Assembly (NCBI GenBank): GCA_016200365.1
Contig: JACQEW010000254.1
Location: forward strand, 1 to 12,507
Length of the DNA stretch: 12,507 bases
Reading direction: 5' to 3'
From: Nitrospinota bacterium
GTDB lineage: Bacteria > Nitrospinota > Nitrospinia > UBA9942
In this document: piece by piece, positions 1 through 5,923 of the stretch
Layout of the letters: every line of letters begins with the position of its first letter
Numbering within the stretch: the first letter of the stretch is position 1
The notes under the pieces: model-generated
Databases searched by the model: none
What the model saw: only the letters and a program-made list of their open reading frames with translations
Told to the model about the DNA's origin: nothing
Position numbers and translations under genes: made by a program

Positions 1-1
1 A

Positions 2-436
2 ATAGGAGTCTCCGGCATGCTCTCATCAATAGCCGATGTATACGATGCAATAACGAGCACGAGGGTATATCACACAGGCGTATTACCCCATGAAGCATTA
101 AAGAGGATGTATGAATGGAAGGGTAAGGATTTTCACAACGGATTATTGGAGCAGTTTATCAAATGCGTAGGCATTTACCCTCCCGGAACAATCATAAAAC
201 TCCAGACAGGGGAGGTAGGAGTGGTTGTATCCGTCAATCGGGCAAATGTATTAAAACCGAGGATTGCGGTTGTCATAGACGGGCAGAACAAGAGATACAA
301 CCCGCCTAAGACATTGGATATGTCGAATGGAGGCGGCAAATGGAACATAAAGGAGATACTCGAGCCGGCTTCTTGCGGGATAAATCCGCAGGAGATAATG
401 AAGGGGTTGTTATTTGACCAGCTTGCAGGGGTTTAG
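2..436 (+). CDS. HD-GYP domain phosphodiesterase, C-terminal part (5' end outside window)
   Basis: The frame is open from base 2, reading I-G-V-S-G-M-L-S-S, so the gene starts left of the window and only about 144 C-terminal residues are seen. The visible part holds the end of the HD-GYP domain (GMLSSIADVYDAIT, then RVYHTG and ALKRMYEWKGKDFH) and the short beta-rich tail usual in this family (GIYPPGTIIKL, VVVSVNRANVLKPRIAVVID). HD-GYP enzymes hydrolyse cyclic di-GMP in the cytoplasm. The HDxGK and HHExxNGxGYP metal motifs would lie upstream and cannot be checked. The same stretch is closely matched by the complete gene at 9141-10406, so the two are paralogues. No second gene follows closely: the stop is followed by a hairpin repeat at 465-571 that could act as a terminator. 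Confidence 0.9.
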   Translation: MGVSGMLSSIADVYDAITSTRVYHTGVLPHEALKRMYEWKGKDFHNGLLEQFIKCVGIYPPGTIIKLQTGEVGVVVSVNRANVLKPRIAVVIDGQNKRYNPPKTLDMSNGGGKWNIKEILEPASCGINPQEIMKGLLFDQLAGV

Positions 437-464
437 TTCAGGCAAGGAAATTATAAAACCTATA

Positions 465-571
465 TTTAACGCAAAGTCGCAAAGGAAATCGAAAAGACGC
501 AAAGAATAAAAAGGGTTTAATGCTTTGCACCCTTTGCGTCTTTGTTTTAATCTTTGCAGCTTTGCGTTAAA
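465..571. repeat. Long imperfect inverted repeat built on a CGCAAAG heptamer
   Basis: The left arm TTTAACGCAAAGTCGCAAAG (465-484) pairs with CTTTGCAGCTTTGCGTTAAA (552-571) with two mismatches. An inner pair AAAAGACGCAAAG / CTTTGCGTCTTTG lies between them. The unit CGCAAAG recurs within each arm. It occupies most of the 177-bp gap between the HD-GYP fragment and the next gene, and could fold into a hairpin and serve as a terminator. It is probably a dispersed genomic repeat, but copy number cannot be seen here. Confidence 0.85.
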
Positions 572-586
572 AATCAGGTCTTTATT

Positions 587-599
587 CCGACTTGTTCGG
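587..599. repeat. 13-bp mini-hairpin CCGACTTGTTCGG, copy 1
   Basis: CCGA and TCGG flank a 5-nt loop. The same 13-mer occurs again at 5149-5161. Both copies lie just outside the right arm of a long inverted repeat. This copy also sits directly upstream of the AAAGGAGG ribosome-binding site of the next gene. Confidence 0.6.
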
Positions 600-613
600 G
601 AAAGGAGGATAAA

Positions 614-913
614 ATGGAGATGATACTTGAAATAAAGAATCCAGAGGATGGAAATTGGGAGTTGTTTCCAATTCTTACGGTAAGGGATCAGGATTTTAGG
701 GGTGGGGTAAAGACAGCCATTATCCCCGGCTCTGTAATCGAGATGAGATTCGTTCATCTCGACGGAGGTTCTGAAGATTTGGCGGATAGCGAATTTTCCG
801 GCAGGATAAACTCCATCCGCCCCTTAAATGATTCAGGCTACTATGTGTTATACGGAAATGTAGTCAATGGACAGGATGTATGGGAAAAATTAGCACAGGG
901 GCTTTTAAGATGA
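614..913 (+). CDS. Small PilZ-like beta-barrel protein (tentative)
   Basis: This encodes 99 residues. The ATG at 614 is chosen because AAAGGAGG lies at 601-607 with good spacing; the frame is open further upstream, but that part lies in repeat sequence. The protein is a run of predicted beta strands with no membrane segment: an N-terminal MEMILEIKNPEDG, then GSVIEMRFVHLDGG, then FSGRINSIRPLNDSGYYVLYGNV. The last part resembles the closing strands of PilZ domains, which bind cyclic di-GMP, but the usual N-terminal RxxxR motif is not apparent. If it is a PilZ protein it may be degenerate or a non-binding adaptor. It overlaps the next gene by 4 bp (ATGA), implying translational coupling. The neighbouring HD-GYP gene makes a cyclic-di-GMP role plausible. 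Existence of the gene is fairly sure; the family is not. Confidence 0.7.
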   Translation: MEMILEIKNPEDGNWELFPILTVRDQDFRGGVKTAIIPGSVIEMRFVHLDGGSEDLADSEFSGRINSIRPLNDSGYYVLYGNVVNGQDVWEKLAQGLLR

Positions 914-1068
914 ATATTCAATCCGAGCGCAGGTCGAATAGAAGACGGTTAAATAGCGAAAGAAGAAAACATTTAGACTATAGATATGAAGACCCTGAGT
1001 TTTACCATCTAATTGACAGGAGAACCGATAAAGCGAGAAGGAATGGAGATAGAAGAAAACAGTTTTAA
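910..1068 (+). CDS. Small Arg-rich protein of unknown function
   Basis: This encodes 52 residues. The start at 910 forms an ATGA overlap with the stop of the preceding gene, so it is probably translated by coupling. A start 30 bp further upstream is possible but would lie inside the neighbour. The composition is striking: ERRSNRRRLNSERR near the N-terminus and DRRTDKARRNGDRRKQF at the C-terminus flank a more acidic, aromatic middle (YRYEDPEFYHL). Such RR-x-x-RR tracts occur in short proteins and in the N-termini of signalling proteins of related bacteria. A nucleic-acid-binding or protein-docking role is conceivable but unproven. I do not recognise a family. Confidence 0.6.
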   Translation: MNIQSERRSNRRRLNSERRKHLDYRYEDPEFYHLIDRRTDKARRNGDRRKQF

Positions 1069-1167
1069 AAACAGCATGAATACCGATACTCCCGCTCTTT
1101 CATAGATTTGTTGACCCGCAAAATCTGGTCTGCTACTATTATTCATGGCAAGCCTCCTTTCGGTTTT

Positions 1168-3786
1168 ATGAAAAAGCCGATTATCCCGATCCTCTTATTC
1201 TACACAGCCGGTATCCTGTTCGGCAGATACCTGCCGCTCTACCTCATCCCTTTAACTATATTTATAATCATTATATTGGCAGCTTATCTTCTCTTCAATG
1301 TAGTAAGCAGTAAGCAGTATGCAGTATGCAGTAAAAGACTGCCTACTGCCTACTTCCTACTGCCTACTTTTATTCTTGCCGGCGCTGCGGCTATAAACTA
1401 TCAATCCATGACATTACCCGAGAACCACATTTCCGTTTTTCTCTCCGGCGAAAAAGTAACTATCGAAGGTGTCTTGTATAAATCGCCGGAGGTCTTTGAG
1501 AACAGGACAAGACTCTATATAGATGCGGACACTATATATATCCCCCCTTTATCAAAGGGGGGTGGGGGGGGATTTTTAAGAGATACTACTGGAAAAGTAA
1601 GGATTACCTTATACAGAGATACAACCGATGCCAATTATAAAGACAGGGTCAGGATAAGGGATGTAAAACTGAAAGCGCCCAGAAACTTTAAAAACCCGGG
1701 CGGATTCGATTATAAGAAATACATGGAGGATCAGGGTATTTATGTAACGGCTGGTATAAGCAAAGGCAGTCAAATAGAGATAATACATAAAAATGAAACA
1801 GGCATCCTTCCGTATATTTACAAATCAAAGGAGAGCATGTCTCTATTCATAGAAAAAAATTCTTCTCAGGAAGAATCATCAATTTTAAAGACAATGGTCT
1901 TTGGCGAGAGGACTGCAATCTCCAGAGAGATGAGGAATATATTCACATCCACAGGGATTGCACATCTTCTGGCAGTTTCAGGACTTAATGTCGGGTTTGT
2001 AGCCTTTGCATCTTTTATATTCTTTAAAAAGTTTTTCTCCTTTTTATTTTTGAATTTCTACCGTCGTCTATTTTTAATCGGCGCCGTTCAGAGATTTGCA
2101 GCATTCTTTACCCTATTCCCTGTTTTATATTACTCGCTCCTTGTCGGTGACAGCCCTTCGGCTGTAAGGGCAGGTATAATGGCTGTCGTATATCTATTAT
2201 CCCTTATCCTATATCGAGAAGGCGATATATATAATACGCTTTCTCTTGCAGCGATGATTATTTTGATATGGCATCCGCCTTCCCTTTTCAATATAGGTTT
2301 TCAACTCTCCTTTATCGCAGTCATTTCACTTGCCTATGGATTCTCAATATCTCTACCTCCCCTTAATCCCCTCCTTACAAAGGAGGGGAAGGGGGTGGTT
2401 GCTCCACTATTGGAAAATCCAATTAAAAGTTTTTTATTGAAACACCGCTGGTTATACAATTATATTATTTCTTCGGTCTTTGCCACTATTGGAACCCTGC
2501 CGTTGATTGTATATCATTTTAATATTGTCTCTATAATCGGCTTGATTGTGAACATCATAGCAATCCCTATATCATCCCTTATAACCCCTCTTACGCTACT
2601 CTTTTCCATATTGTCATTTATTAATGAACAGGCTGCCTCACTGTTCATAACTATCCCTGTCCTCTTAACCTTTATTCTGGTGGAGATTGCAAGGCTTTTT
2701 ACAAACATCCCCTATTACTCGATAAGGGTTCAGACCCCTTCTCTGCTGACTGTATATATGATTTACCCTCTCCTGCTTTGTGTTTTAAATATCAAGAGGT
2801 ATAAGTGGGTAAAAATAGTAACCGTGCCCATTTTTCTATTTTTTATTTCTTCCCTGGTTTTAACTCATAACTCATCACTCATAACTCATCACTCATTGAA
2901 GGTTACCTTCATTGATGTTGGTCAGGGGGAGTGCTCGTTAATCCAATTTCCAAATGGAAAGATCATGCTTATAGACGGCGGGGGATTGATGGGTGATTTT
3001 GATATTGGAGGCAATGTGGTAGCTCCATATCTATGGGATATAGGCATTACAAAGATAGACTATGTAATCGGCACGCATCCTGACAGCGACCATGTTGGCG
3101 GGCTTCCGTTTATCTTAAAGGAGATGAGTATAAAAAATTATTTTGATAACGGGCAGGAATCATCGGATTTAACTTTTGCAAATCTGCATGAAATTGTCAG
3201 AGAGAAAACTATCCCATATAAGGTTTTAGAGGCAGGGGATAAATTAGAGATTGATGAGAGGGTTAAGGTGGAGATACTGCACCCCTCAAACCAGTTTAGA
3301 GTTAAGAGTTTAGAGTTTAGAGAAAAACCTCGAAACCCAAAACTCAATACTCAATACTCAAAAGGACATGATAATAACTTATCAATAGTCATAAAAATTA
3401 CCTACGGCAATTTCTCTATCCTTTTTACAGGAGACATAGAAAAAGAGGCAGAGAGGTTTCTTGTAGGGCAAACAAGAGAAGACCTCCCCTTAATCCCCTC
3501 CTTACGAAGGAGGGGAACGGGGTGGTTAAAATCCACAGTCATAAAAGTTCCTCATCACGGCAGCAGCTCCTCAAGCACAGAGGAATTTATAAAGACAATA
3601 AATCCGAAGGCTGCTGTTTTCTCTGTTGGATACAATAATCCATTCCATCACCCGAATAAAAAGGTCTTAATAAGATATAGAGATGCAGGCGCTAAAATCT
3701 ACCGCACAGATAGGGATGGGATGATACAGATAGAATCGGATGGGAAAGGTTATACTGTAAAGACTTATGAACAGTTGATTAATTGA
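1168..3786 (+). CDS. comEC: ComEC/Rec2 DNA-uptake channel protein
   Basis: This encodes 872 residues, an inner-membrane protein that transports single-stranded DNA in natural transformation. The start at 1168 (MKKPIIPILLFYTAGILFG) matches the usual family N-terminus, though no Shine-Dalgarno sequence is seen; an in-frame TTG at 1108 is less likely. Domains in order: N-terminal membrane helices and a DUF4131-like OB region (about 1-200), the multi-spanning Competence domain with HLLAVSGLNVG (about 265-275), and a C-terminal metallo-beta-lactamase domain from about 578 (FIDVGQGE). The latter has HPDSDH at 637-642, TGD at 754-756 and PHHGS from 795, so it looks catalytically intact and could be the nuclease proposed to degrade the non-transported strand. 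Six in-frame insertions of short repeats lengthen its loops. It meets pcm tail to tail with no spacer. Confidence 0.95.
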   Translation: MKKPIIPILLFYTAGILFGRYLPLYLIPLTIFIIIILAAYLLFNVVSSKQYAVCSKRLPTAYFLLPTFILAGAAAINYQSMTLPENHISVFLSGEKVTIEGVLYKSPEVFENRTRLYIDADTIYIPPLSKGGGGGFLRDTTGKVRITLYRDTTDANYKDRVRIRDVKLKAPRNFKNPGGFDYKKYMEDQGIYVTAGISKGSQIEIIHKNETGILPYIYKSKESMSLFIEKNSSQEESSILKTMVFGERTAISREMRNIFTSTGIAHLLAVSGLNVGFVAFASFIFFKKFFSFLFLNFYRRLFLIGAVQRFAAFFTLFPVLYYSLLVGDSPSAVRAGIMAVVYLLSLILYREGDIYNTLSLAAMIILIWHPPSLFNIGFQLSFIAVISLAYGFSISLPPLNPLLTKEGKGVVAPLLENPIKSFLLKHRWLYNYIISSVFATIGTLPLIVYHFNIVSIIGLIVNIIAIPISSLITPLTLLFSILSFINEQAASLFITIPVLLTFILVEIARLFTNIPYYSIRVQTPSLLTVYMIYPLLLCVLNIKRYKWVKIVTVPIFLFFISSLVLTHNSSLITHHSLKVTFIDVGQGECSLIQFPNGKIMLIDGGGLMGDFDIGGNVVAPYLWDIGITKIDYVIGTHPDSDHVGGLPFILKEMSIKNYFDNGQESSDLTFANLHEIVREKTIPYKVLEAGDKLEIDERVKVEILHPSNQFRVKSLEFREKPRNPKLNTQYSKGHDNNLSIVIKITYGNFSILFTGDIEKEAERFLVGQTREDLPLIPSLRRRGTGWLKSTVIKVPHHGSSSSSTEEFIKTINPKAAVFSVGYNNPFHHPNKKVLIRYRDAGAKIYRTDRDGMIQIESDGKGYTVKTYEQLIN
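1302..1368. repeat. Heptad inverted repeat inside comEC
   Basis: The left arm (1302-1332) is tandem 7-bp units of the type AGTAAGC/AGTATGC. The right arm (1338-1368) is tandem ACTGCCT-type units. The two 31-nt arms are near-complementary around the 5-nt loop AAAAG. It is read through in-frame as VSSKQYAVCSKRLPTAYF, in the loop between early membrane helices of ComEC. Confidence 0.85.
1542..1575. repeat. C-rich palindromic repeat inside comEC, copy 1
   Basis: CCCCCCTTT-ATC-AAAGGGGGG followed by a G-run is read in comEC as PPLSKGGGGGF. It belongs to the same broad class as the elements at 2355-2400, 3482-3527 and 4424-4456. It sits in the predicted soluble region after the first membrane helices. 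Confidence 0.75.
2355..2400. repeat. C-rich palindromic repeat inside comEC, copy 2
   Basis: The core CCCCTCCTTACAAAGGAGGGG is flanked by ACCTCCCCTTAAT on the left and AAGGGGGTGGTT on the right, which also pair. It is nearly identical to 3482-3527. It is translated in ComEC as PPLNPLLTKEGKGVV, within the Competence domain between hydrophobic segments. Confidence 0.85.
2862..2896. repeat. Five tandem heptamers (AACTCAT/CACTCAT) inside comEC
   Basis: The array is AACTCAT, AACTCAT, CACTCAT, AACTCAT, CACTCAT: exactly five 7-bp units. It is read in-frame as LTHNSSLITHHSL and lies at the joint between the last membrane helix and the start of the metallo-beta-lactamase domain. Unlike the other heptad elements it has no complementary arm. 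Confidence 0.85.
3293..3360. repeat. Heptad inverted repeat inside the ComEC nuclease-like domain
   Basis: The left arm is AGTTTAG, AGTTAAG, AGTTTAG, AGTTTAG (3293-3320). After a spacer, the right arm is AACTC, AATACTC, AATACTC (about 3341-3359). The arms are partly complementary. It is translated as FRVKSLEFREKPRNPKLNTQ, a basic loop just before the conserved GHDNNLSIVI strand. Confidence 0.75.
3482..3527. repeat. C-rich palindromic repeat inside comEC, copy 3
   Basis: Almost the same 46 bp as 2355-2400 (TTACGAAGG in place of TTACAAAGG, AACGGGG in place of AAGGGGG), but read in a different frame, giving LPLIPSLRRRGTGW. It lies in the metallo-beta-lactamase domain between TGDIEKEAE and PHHGS. 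Confidence 0.85.
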
Positions 3787-4611
3787 TTATCTCCCCTTCT
3801 CAGCCTCTCCTACCATCGGGACGAAGGCTACGCCAGATATATGCTGGACATCGAGCTCGCCTTTTATTTTTGTTATCAGAGTTAGTGTTTGGTAATAGGT
3901 GGTGCTTCCGAGGGGTATGACGAGTCTGCCGCCCTCTTTAAGCTGTTTTGTAAGAGGCGGGGGTATATGGTTTGCGGCGCAGGTTACGATTATTGCATCA
4001 AAGGGTGCATGCTCCTCCCACCCGAAATAACCGTCAGCTGCCTTGACTTTTACATTTCCATAACCTAATTCTTTAAGCCTGGACTCTGCCTTATCTGCAA
4101 GTTTTTTTCTTATTTCTATTGTATAGATATTCGGGGTGATTTCTGATAGGACTGCTGCCTGATAACCCGAGCCTGTGCCTATCTCAAGGATTTTATCACC
4201 CGATTTCAATTTAAGCACCTGTGTCATCAGGGCTACAATATATGGCTGTGAGATGGTCTGACCTTCGTCTATCGGGAGGGGGTGGTCTGCATAGGCGACA
4301 CTCTGGAAATGTTTATCAACGAAACGGTGTCTCTCAACCTTTCCCATTATTTCGAGAACCTTTGGGTCTATTATATCCCGACCCTTAAGGTCTCTTTCCA
4401 CCATTTTTTTTCTTGCAGAGGCAAACTCCCCCTTATTAAAGGGGGTTAGGGGGTTGTCTTCAGCGGCATTAAGAGGGGATGGGGAAAAAAAGTGAAAAAT
4501 CGTATCAAGAAGAAAGAAGGAAAAAGTAAGAAGCAAGAGGCAAGAGGCAAGATAAAAGGCATCACTTATCCTGCATTCTTTATCTTGCATCTTGTATCTT
4601 GCTTCTTGCAT
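3787..4611 (-). CDS. pcm: Protein-L-isoaspartate O-methyltransferase with N-terminal hydrophobic segment
   Basis: This encodes 274 residues. The enzyme uses S-adenosylmethionine to methylate isoaspartyl residues in damaged proteins and start their repair. The core runs from about residue 65 to the end: ARKKMVERDLKGRDI, GQTISQP at 118-124, the SAM-binding EIGTGSGYQ at 143-151, and a C-terminal GGRLVIPLG strand. This is the usual size of the family core. Ahead of it are about 60 extra residues with a hydrophobic stretch (about 18-43), suggesting a signal anchor or export. Residues 1-30 are encoded by a heptad repeat (4528-4614) and 53-62 (NPLTPFNKGE) by a C-rich repeat. The start is therefore uncertain: Met1 and Met8 both lie in repeat DNA, and no good ribosome-binding site is seen. 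It lies 6 bp after the upstream gene's stop, so they probably form one transcript. Confidence 0.92.
   Translation of the reverse strand: MQEARYKMQDKECRISDAFYLASCLLLLTFSFFLLDTIFHFFSPSPLNAAEDNPLTPFNKGEFASARKKMVERDLKGRDIIDPKVLEIMGKVERHRFVDKHFQSVAYADHPLPIDEGQTISQPYIVALMTQVLKLKSGDKILEIGTGSGYQAAVLSEITPNIYTIEIRKKLADKAESRLKELGYGNVKVKAADGYFGWEEHAPFDAIIVTCAANHIPPPLTKQLKEGGRLVIPLGSTTYYQTLTLITKIKGELDVQHISGVAFVPMVGEAEKGR
4424..4456. repeat. C-rich palindromic repeat inside pcm, copy 4
   Basis: CTCCCCCTTATTAAAGGGGG with a trailing TTAGGGGGTTG. On the pcm strand it is read as NPLTPFNKGE, placed between the hydrophobic N-terminal segment and the methyltransferase core. Confidence 0.8.
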
Positions 4612-4614
4612 CTT
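4528..4614. repeat. Heptad inverted repeat forming the 5' end of pcm
   Basis: Tandem AAGAAGC/AAGAGGC-type units (about 4528-4554) pair with tandem CTTGCAT/CTTGTAT/CTTGCTT units (about 4580-4614). On the minus strand the second set encodes MQEARYKMQDKECRIS and the first encodes part of the hydrophobic stretch LASCLLLLTF. The start codon itself lies in the repeat. Confidence 0.8.
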
Positions 4615-4617
4615 ATG

Positions 4618-4974
4618 TCATGTATCTTCCAGTGCAATACCCGCCTTCTTGAGCCATTCCTTTTCGTTAAATTTCTTTGCACAGTATTCGAGGAAGGCGA
4701 CCTCATTCGGTGTAAGCTCCCTTCCGTCTATATATTGCGGCTCATCTTTCTTGCGAGCCCGCCTTTTCCCTCTGGCGCTATTTTCTATAAAGCCGGCAAG
4801 CTCTGCCAGCGCCTGCATCTTTATCATTAAGACCATGAAGCCCTTATCCAGCAATACATCTTTTTCAATCAGCCGTGCCAATGCACTCCGCACCTCTTTC
4901 GATCTGACTATAGCATCCACAATTGCCTTTGAGAGCCTCTCTATATCCTCTTCCGAGCCGTTATGAAATCCCAT
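4618..4974 (-). CDS. Hypothetical protein, 118 aa, helical and charged
   Basis: I do not recognise a family. The protein looks soluble and mostly helical: GSEEDIERLSKAIVDAIVRS near the N-terminus, a central KDVLLDKGFMVLMIKMQALAEL, a basic patch RGKRRARKKDE, then ELTPNEVAFLEYCAKKFNEKEWLKKAGI. No cysteine cluster or signal peptide is seen. The ATG at 4974 is the only sensible start, as the next Met is at residue 47. No Shine-Dalgarno sequence lies at normal distance, but a near-consensus promoter (4981-5009) ends 6 nt before the ATG, suggesting a leaderless mRNA. pcm follows after 6 bp, so the two are probably co-transcribed. Its link to protein repair is only positional. Confidence 0.75.
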   Translation of the reverse strand: MGFHNGSEEDIERLSKAIVDAIVRSKEVRSALARLIEKDVLLDKGFMVLMIKMQALAELAGFIENSARGKRRARKKDEPQYIDGRELTPNEVAFLEYCAKKFNEKEWLKKAGIALEDT

Positions 4975-4980
4975 AACCCC

Positions 4981-5009
4981 ATATTAATTGACATCCTTTC
5001 TTATGTCAA
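4981..5009 (-). promoter_or_regulatory. Sigma70-type promoter for the 118-aa gene and pcm, probably leaderless
   Basis: On the minus strand a perfect -35 TTGACA (5009-5004) is followed by exactly 17 nt and then TAATAT (4986-4981, 4 of 6 matches to TATAAT). Only six bases separate the -10 from the ATG at 4974, so transcription should start at or next to the start codon. The same region contains a 7-bp palindrome, TTGACAT (4988-4994) and ATGTCAA (5003-5009), overlapping the -35, which could also be an operator. Confidence 0.5.
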
Positions 5010-5031
5010 GAATTTATTTGAGCAGTAATTA

Positions 5032-5143
5032 TAGTGAAGAAACTTTCCTCGAACGACTTTTTAAATTTTCTTTTGTTCATCTAAAAATTTTAAAATTGGG
5101 CAAAAGAAAATTTAACGGAAGTGAGAGGAAAGTTTCTTCACTA
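5032..5143. repeat. 112-bp inverted repeat with perfect 19-bp ends
   Basis: TAGTGAAGAAACTTTCCTC (5032-5050) is exactly complementary to 5125-5143. An inner perfect pair AAATTTTCTTTTG (5063-5075) / CAAAAGAAAATTT (5101-5113) is also present. It sits between two minus-strand genes, downstream of the metallo-hydrolase gene. It could act as a terminator hairpin or be a MITE-like element. No target-site duplication was established. Confidence 0.9.
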
Positions 5144-5148
5144 CTTTT

Positions 5149-5161
5149 CCGACTTGTTCGG
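5149..5161. repeat. 13-bp mini-hairpin CCGACTTGTTCGG, copy 2
   Basis: Identical to 587-599. It lies 5 bp outside the right end of the 112-bp inverted repeat and just downstream of the stop codon of the metallo-hydrolase gene. Confidence 0.6.
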
Positions 5162-5170
5162 TTAGAAGAA

Positions 5171-5923
5171 TTATACGACGATTTTCATCAAATCCTCTGC
5201 AAGCGCAATCTCGCCTTTATAATATTTCCTGCACATTCCGGCTATGTCAACAGTATCACAGGAGGGATAAAAGTGGGTCAGCACGAGTTTTTTGCACTTT
5301 GATTCGGCAGCAATCTTCCCGCAGAGGGAAGGGGTAAGATGCCCGGCAACTCTTTTTTCATCGGGAAGCGAGCATTCGAGTATAAATATATCCGCATTCC
5401 TGCCCAATTCAACAATATTCTTGCAATAGTCAGTGTCACCGGAAAAGACTATCGTCTTGCCATTTTCAGCCTCAACCCTGTATCCTGTACTCTCTTTACT
5501 ATGTGCAAGAGGTTTCGCTGTAATCTTAAAGTTATCAAACTCCACAGTCTTATTGGAAATCTTTCTTACATTTATTTTGTAAAGCTCAGACTCAAGCCAC
5601 CTTCCATATACACCATTCAGCTTTTTGAAAAACTTTTTAAACCCCCTCCCGCCTGTTATATCGAGATTCTTCTCTCTCGGCATATCCGCATACTTGCTTG
5701 CAAAAAGGAAGGGAACAAGGTCAGCAACATGGTCGGGATGGATGTGGCTGTAAAAGATATAGTCTATATCATTGTATGTGATGCCTGCTTCAAGCATCCT
5801 CCGGATGGTGCCTGAGCCGCTGTCAAAGAGGAGAAATTCCCCGCCAGCCTTTATTATTAGCCCCGGAGAGCCTCTCTTTAAAGAAGGAACGCAAGTTCCC
5901 GAGCCAAGGATAATAAGCTCCAT
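5171..5923 (-). CDS. MBL-fold metallo-hydrolase, ribonuclease Z-like
   Basis: This encodes 250 residues with the metallo-beta-lactamase fold of the RNase Z group. It opens with MELIILGSGTCVPSLKRGSP, has the metal motif SHIHPDH (H60, H62, D64, H65), a GDTDYCKN strand carrying the bridging Asp, GHLTPSLCGKIA and the late THFYP histidine. True tRNA 3'-processing RNase Z is usually longer (about 300 residues) with an exosite arm. The short insert here (GRGFKKFFKKLNGVYGRWLE) makes a general phosphodiesterase or RNase Z-like hydrolase the safer call. It is soluble and cytoplasmic. There is no Shine-Dalgarno sequence; TACATT lies exactly 6 nt before the ATG. The first 16 bases of the gene and its upstream region are duplicated in tandem. 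Confidence 0.88.
   Translation of the reverse strand: MELIILGSGTCVPSLKRGSPGLIIKAGGEFLLFDSGSGTIRRMLEAGITYNDIDYIFYSHIHPDHVADLVPFLFASKYADMPREKNLDITGGRGFKKFFKKLNGVYGRWLESELYKINVRKISNKTVEFDNFKITAKPLAHSKESTGYRVEAENGKTIVFSGDTDYCKNIVELGRNADIFILECSLPDEKRVAGHLTPSLCGKIAAESKCKKLVLTHFYPSCDTVDIAGMCRKYYKGEIALAEDLMKIVV

Noticed and set aside
410..757. A 115-codon minus-strand frame
   Set aside because: It runs through the inverted repeat at 465-571 and opposite the well-supported gene at 614-913 with a good ribosome-binding site.
1302..1368. Possible CRISPR array because of short repeated units
   Set aside because: The units are 7 bp with no spacers, and the two arms are inverted; no cas genes are present.
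4492..4966. Two plus-strand frames of over 110 codons opposite pcm and the 118-aa gene
   Set aside because: Both owe their length to the repeat region and to the reverse complement of real genes; neither has a ribosome-binding site or family motifs.
5339..5815. A 158-codon plus-strand frame
   Set aside because: It lies wholly opposite the metallo-hydrolase gene, whose HIHPDH motif settles the coding strand.
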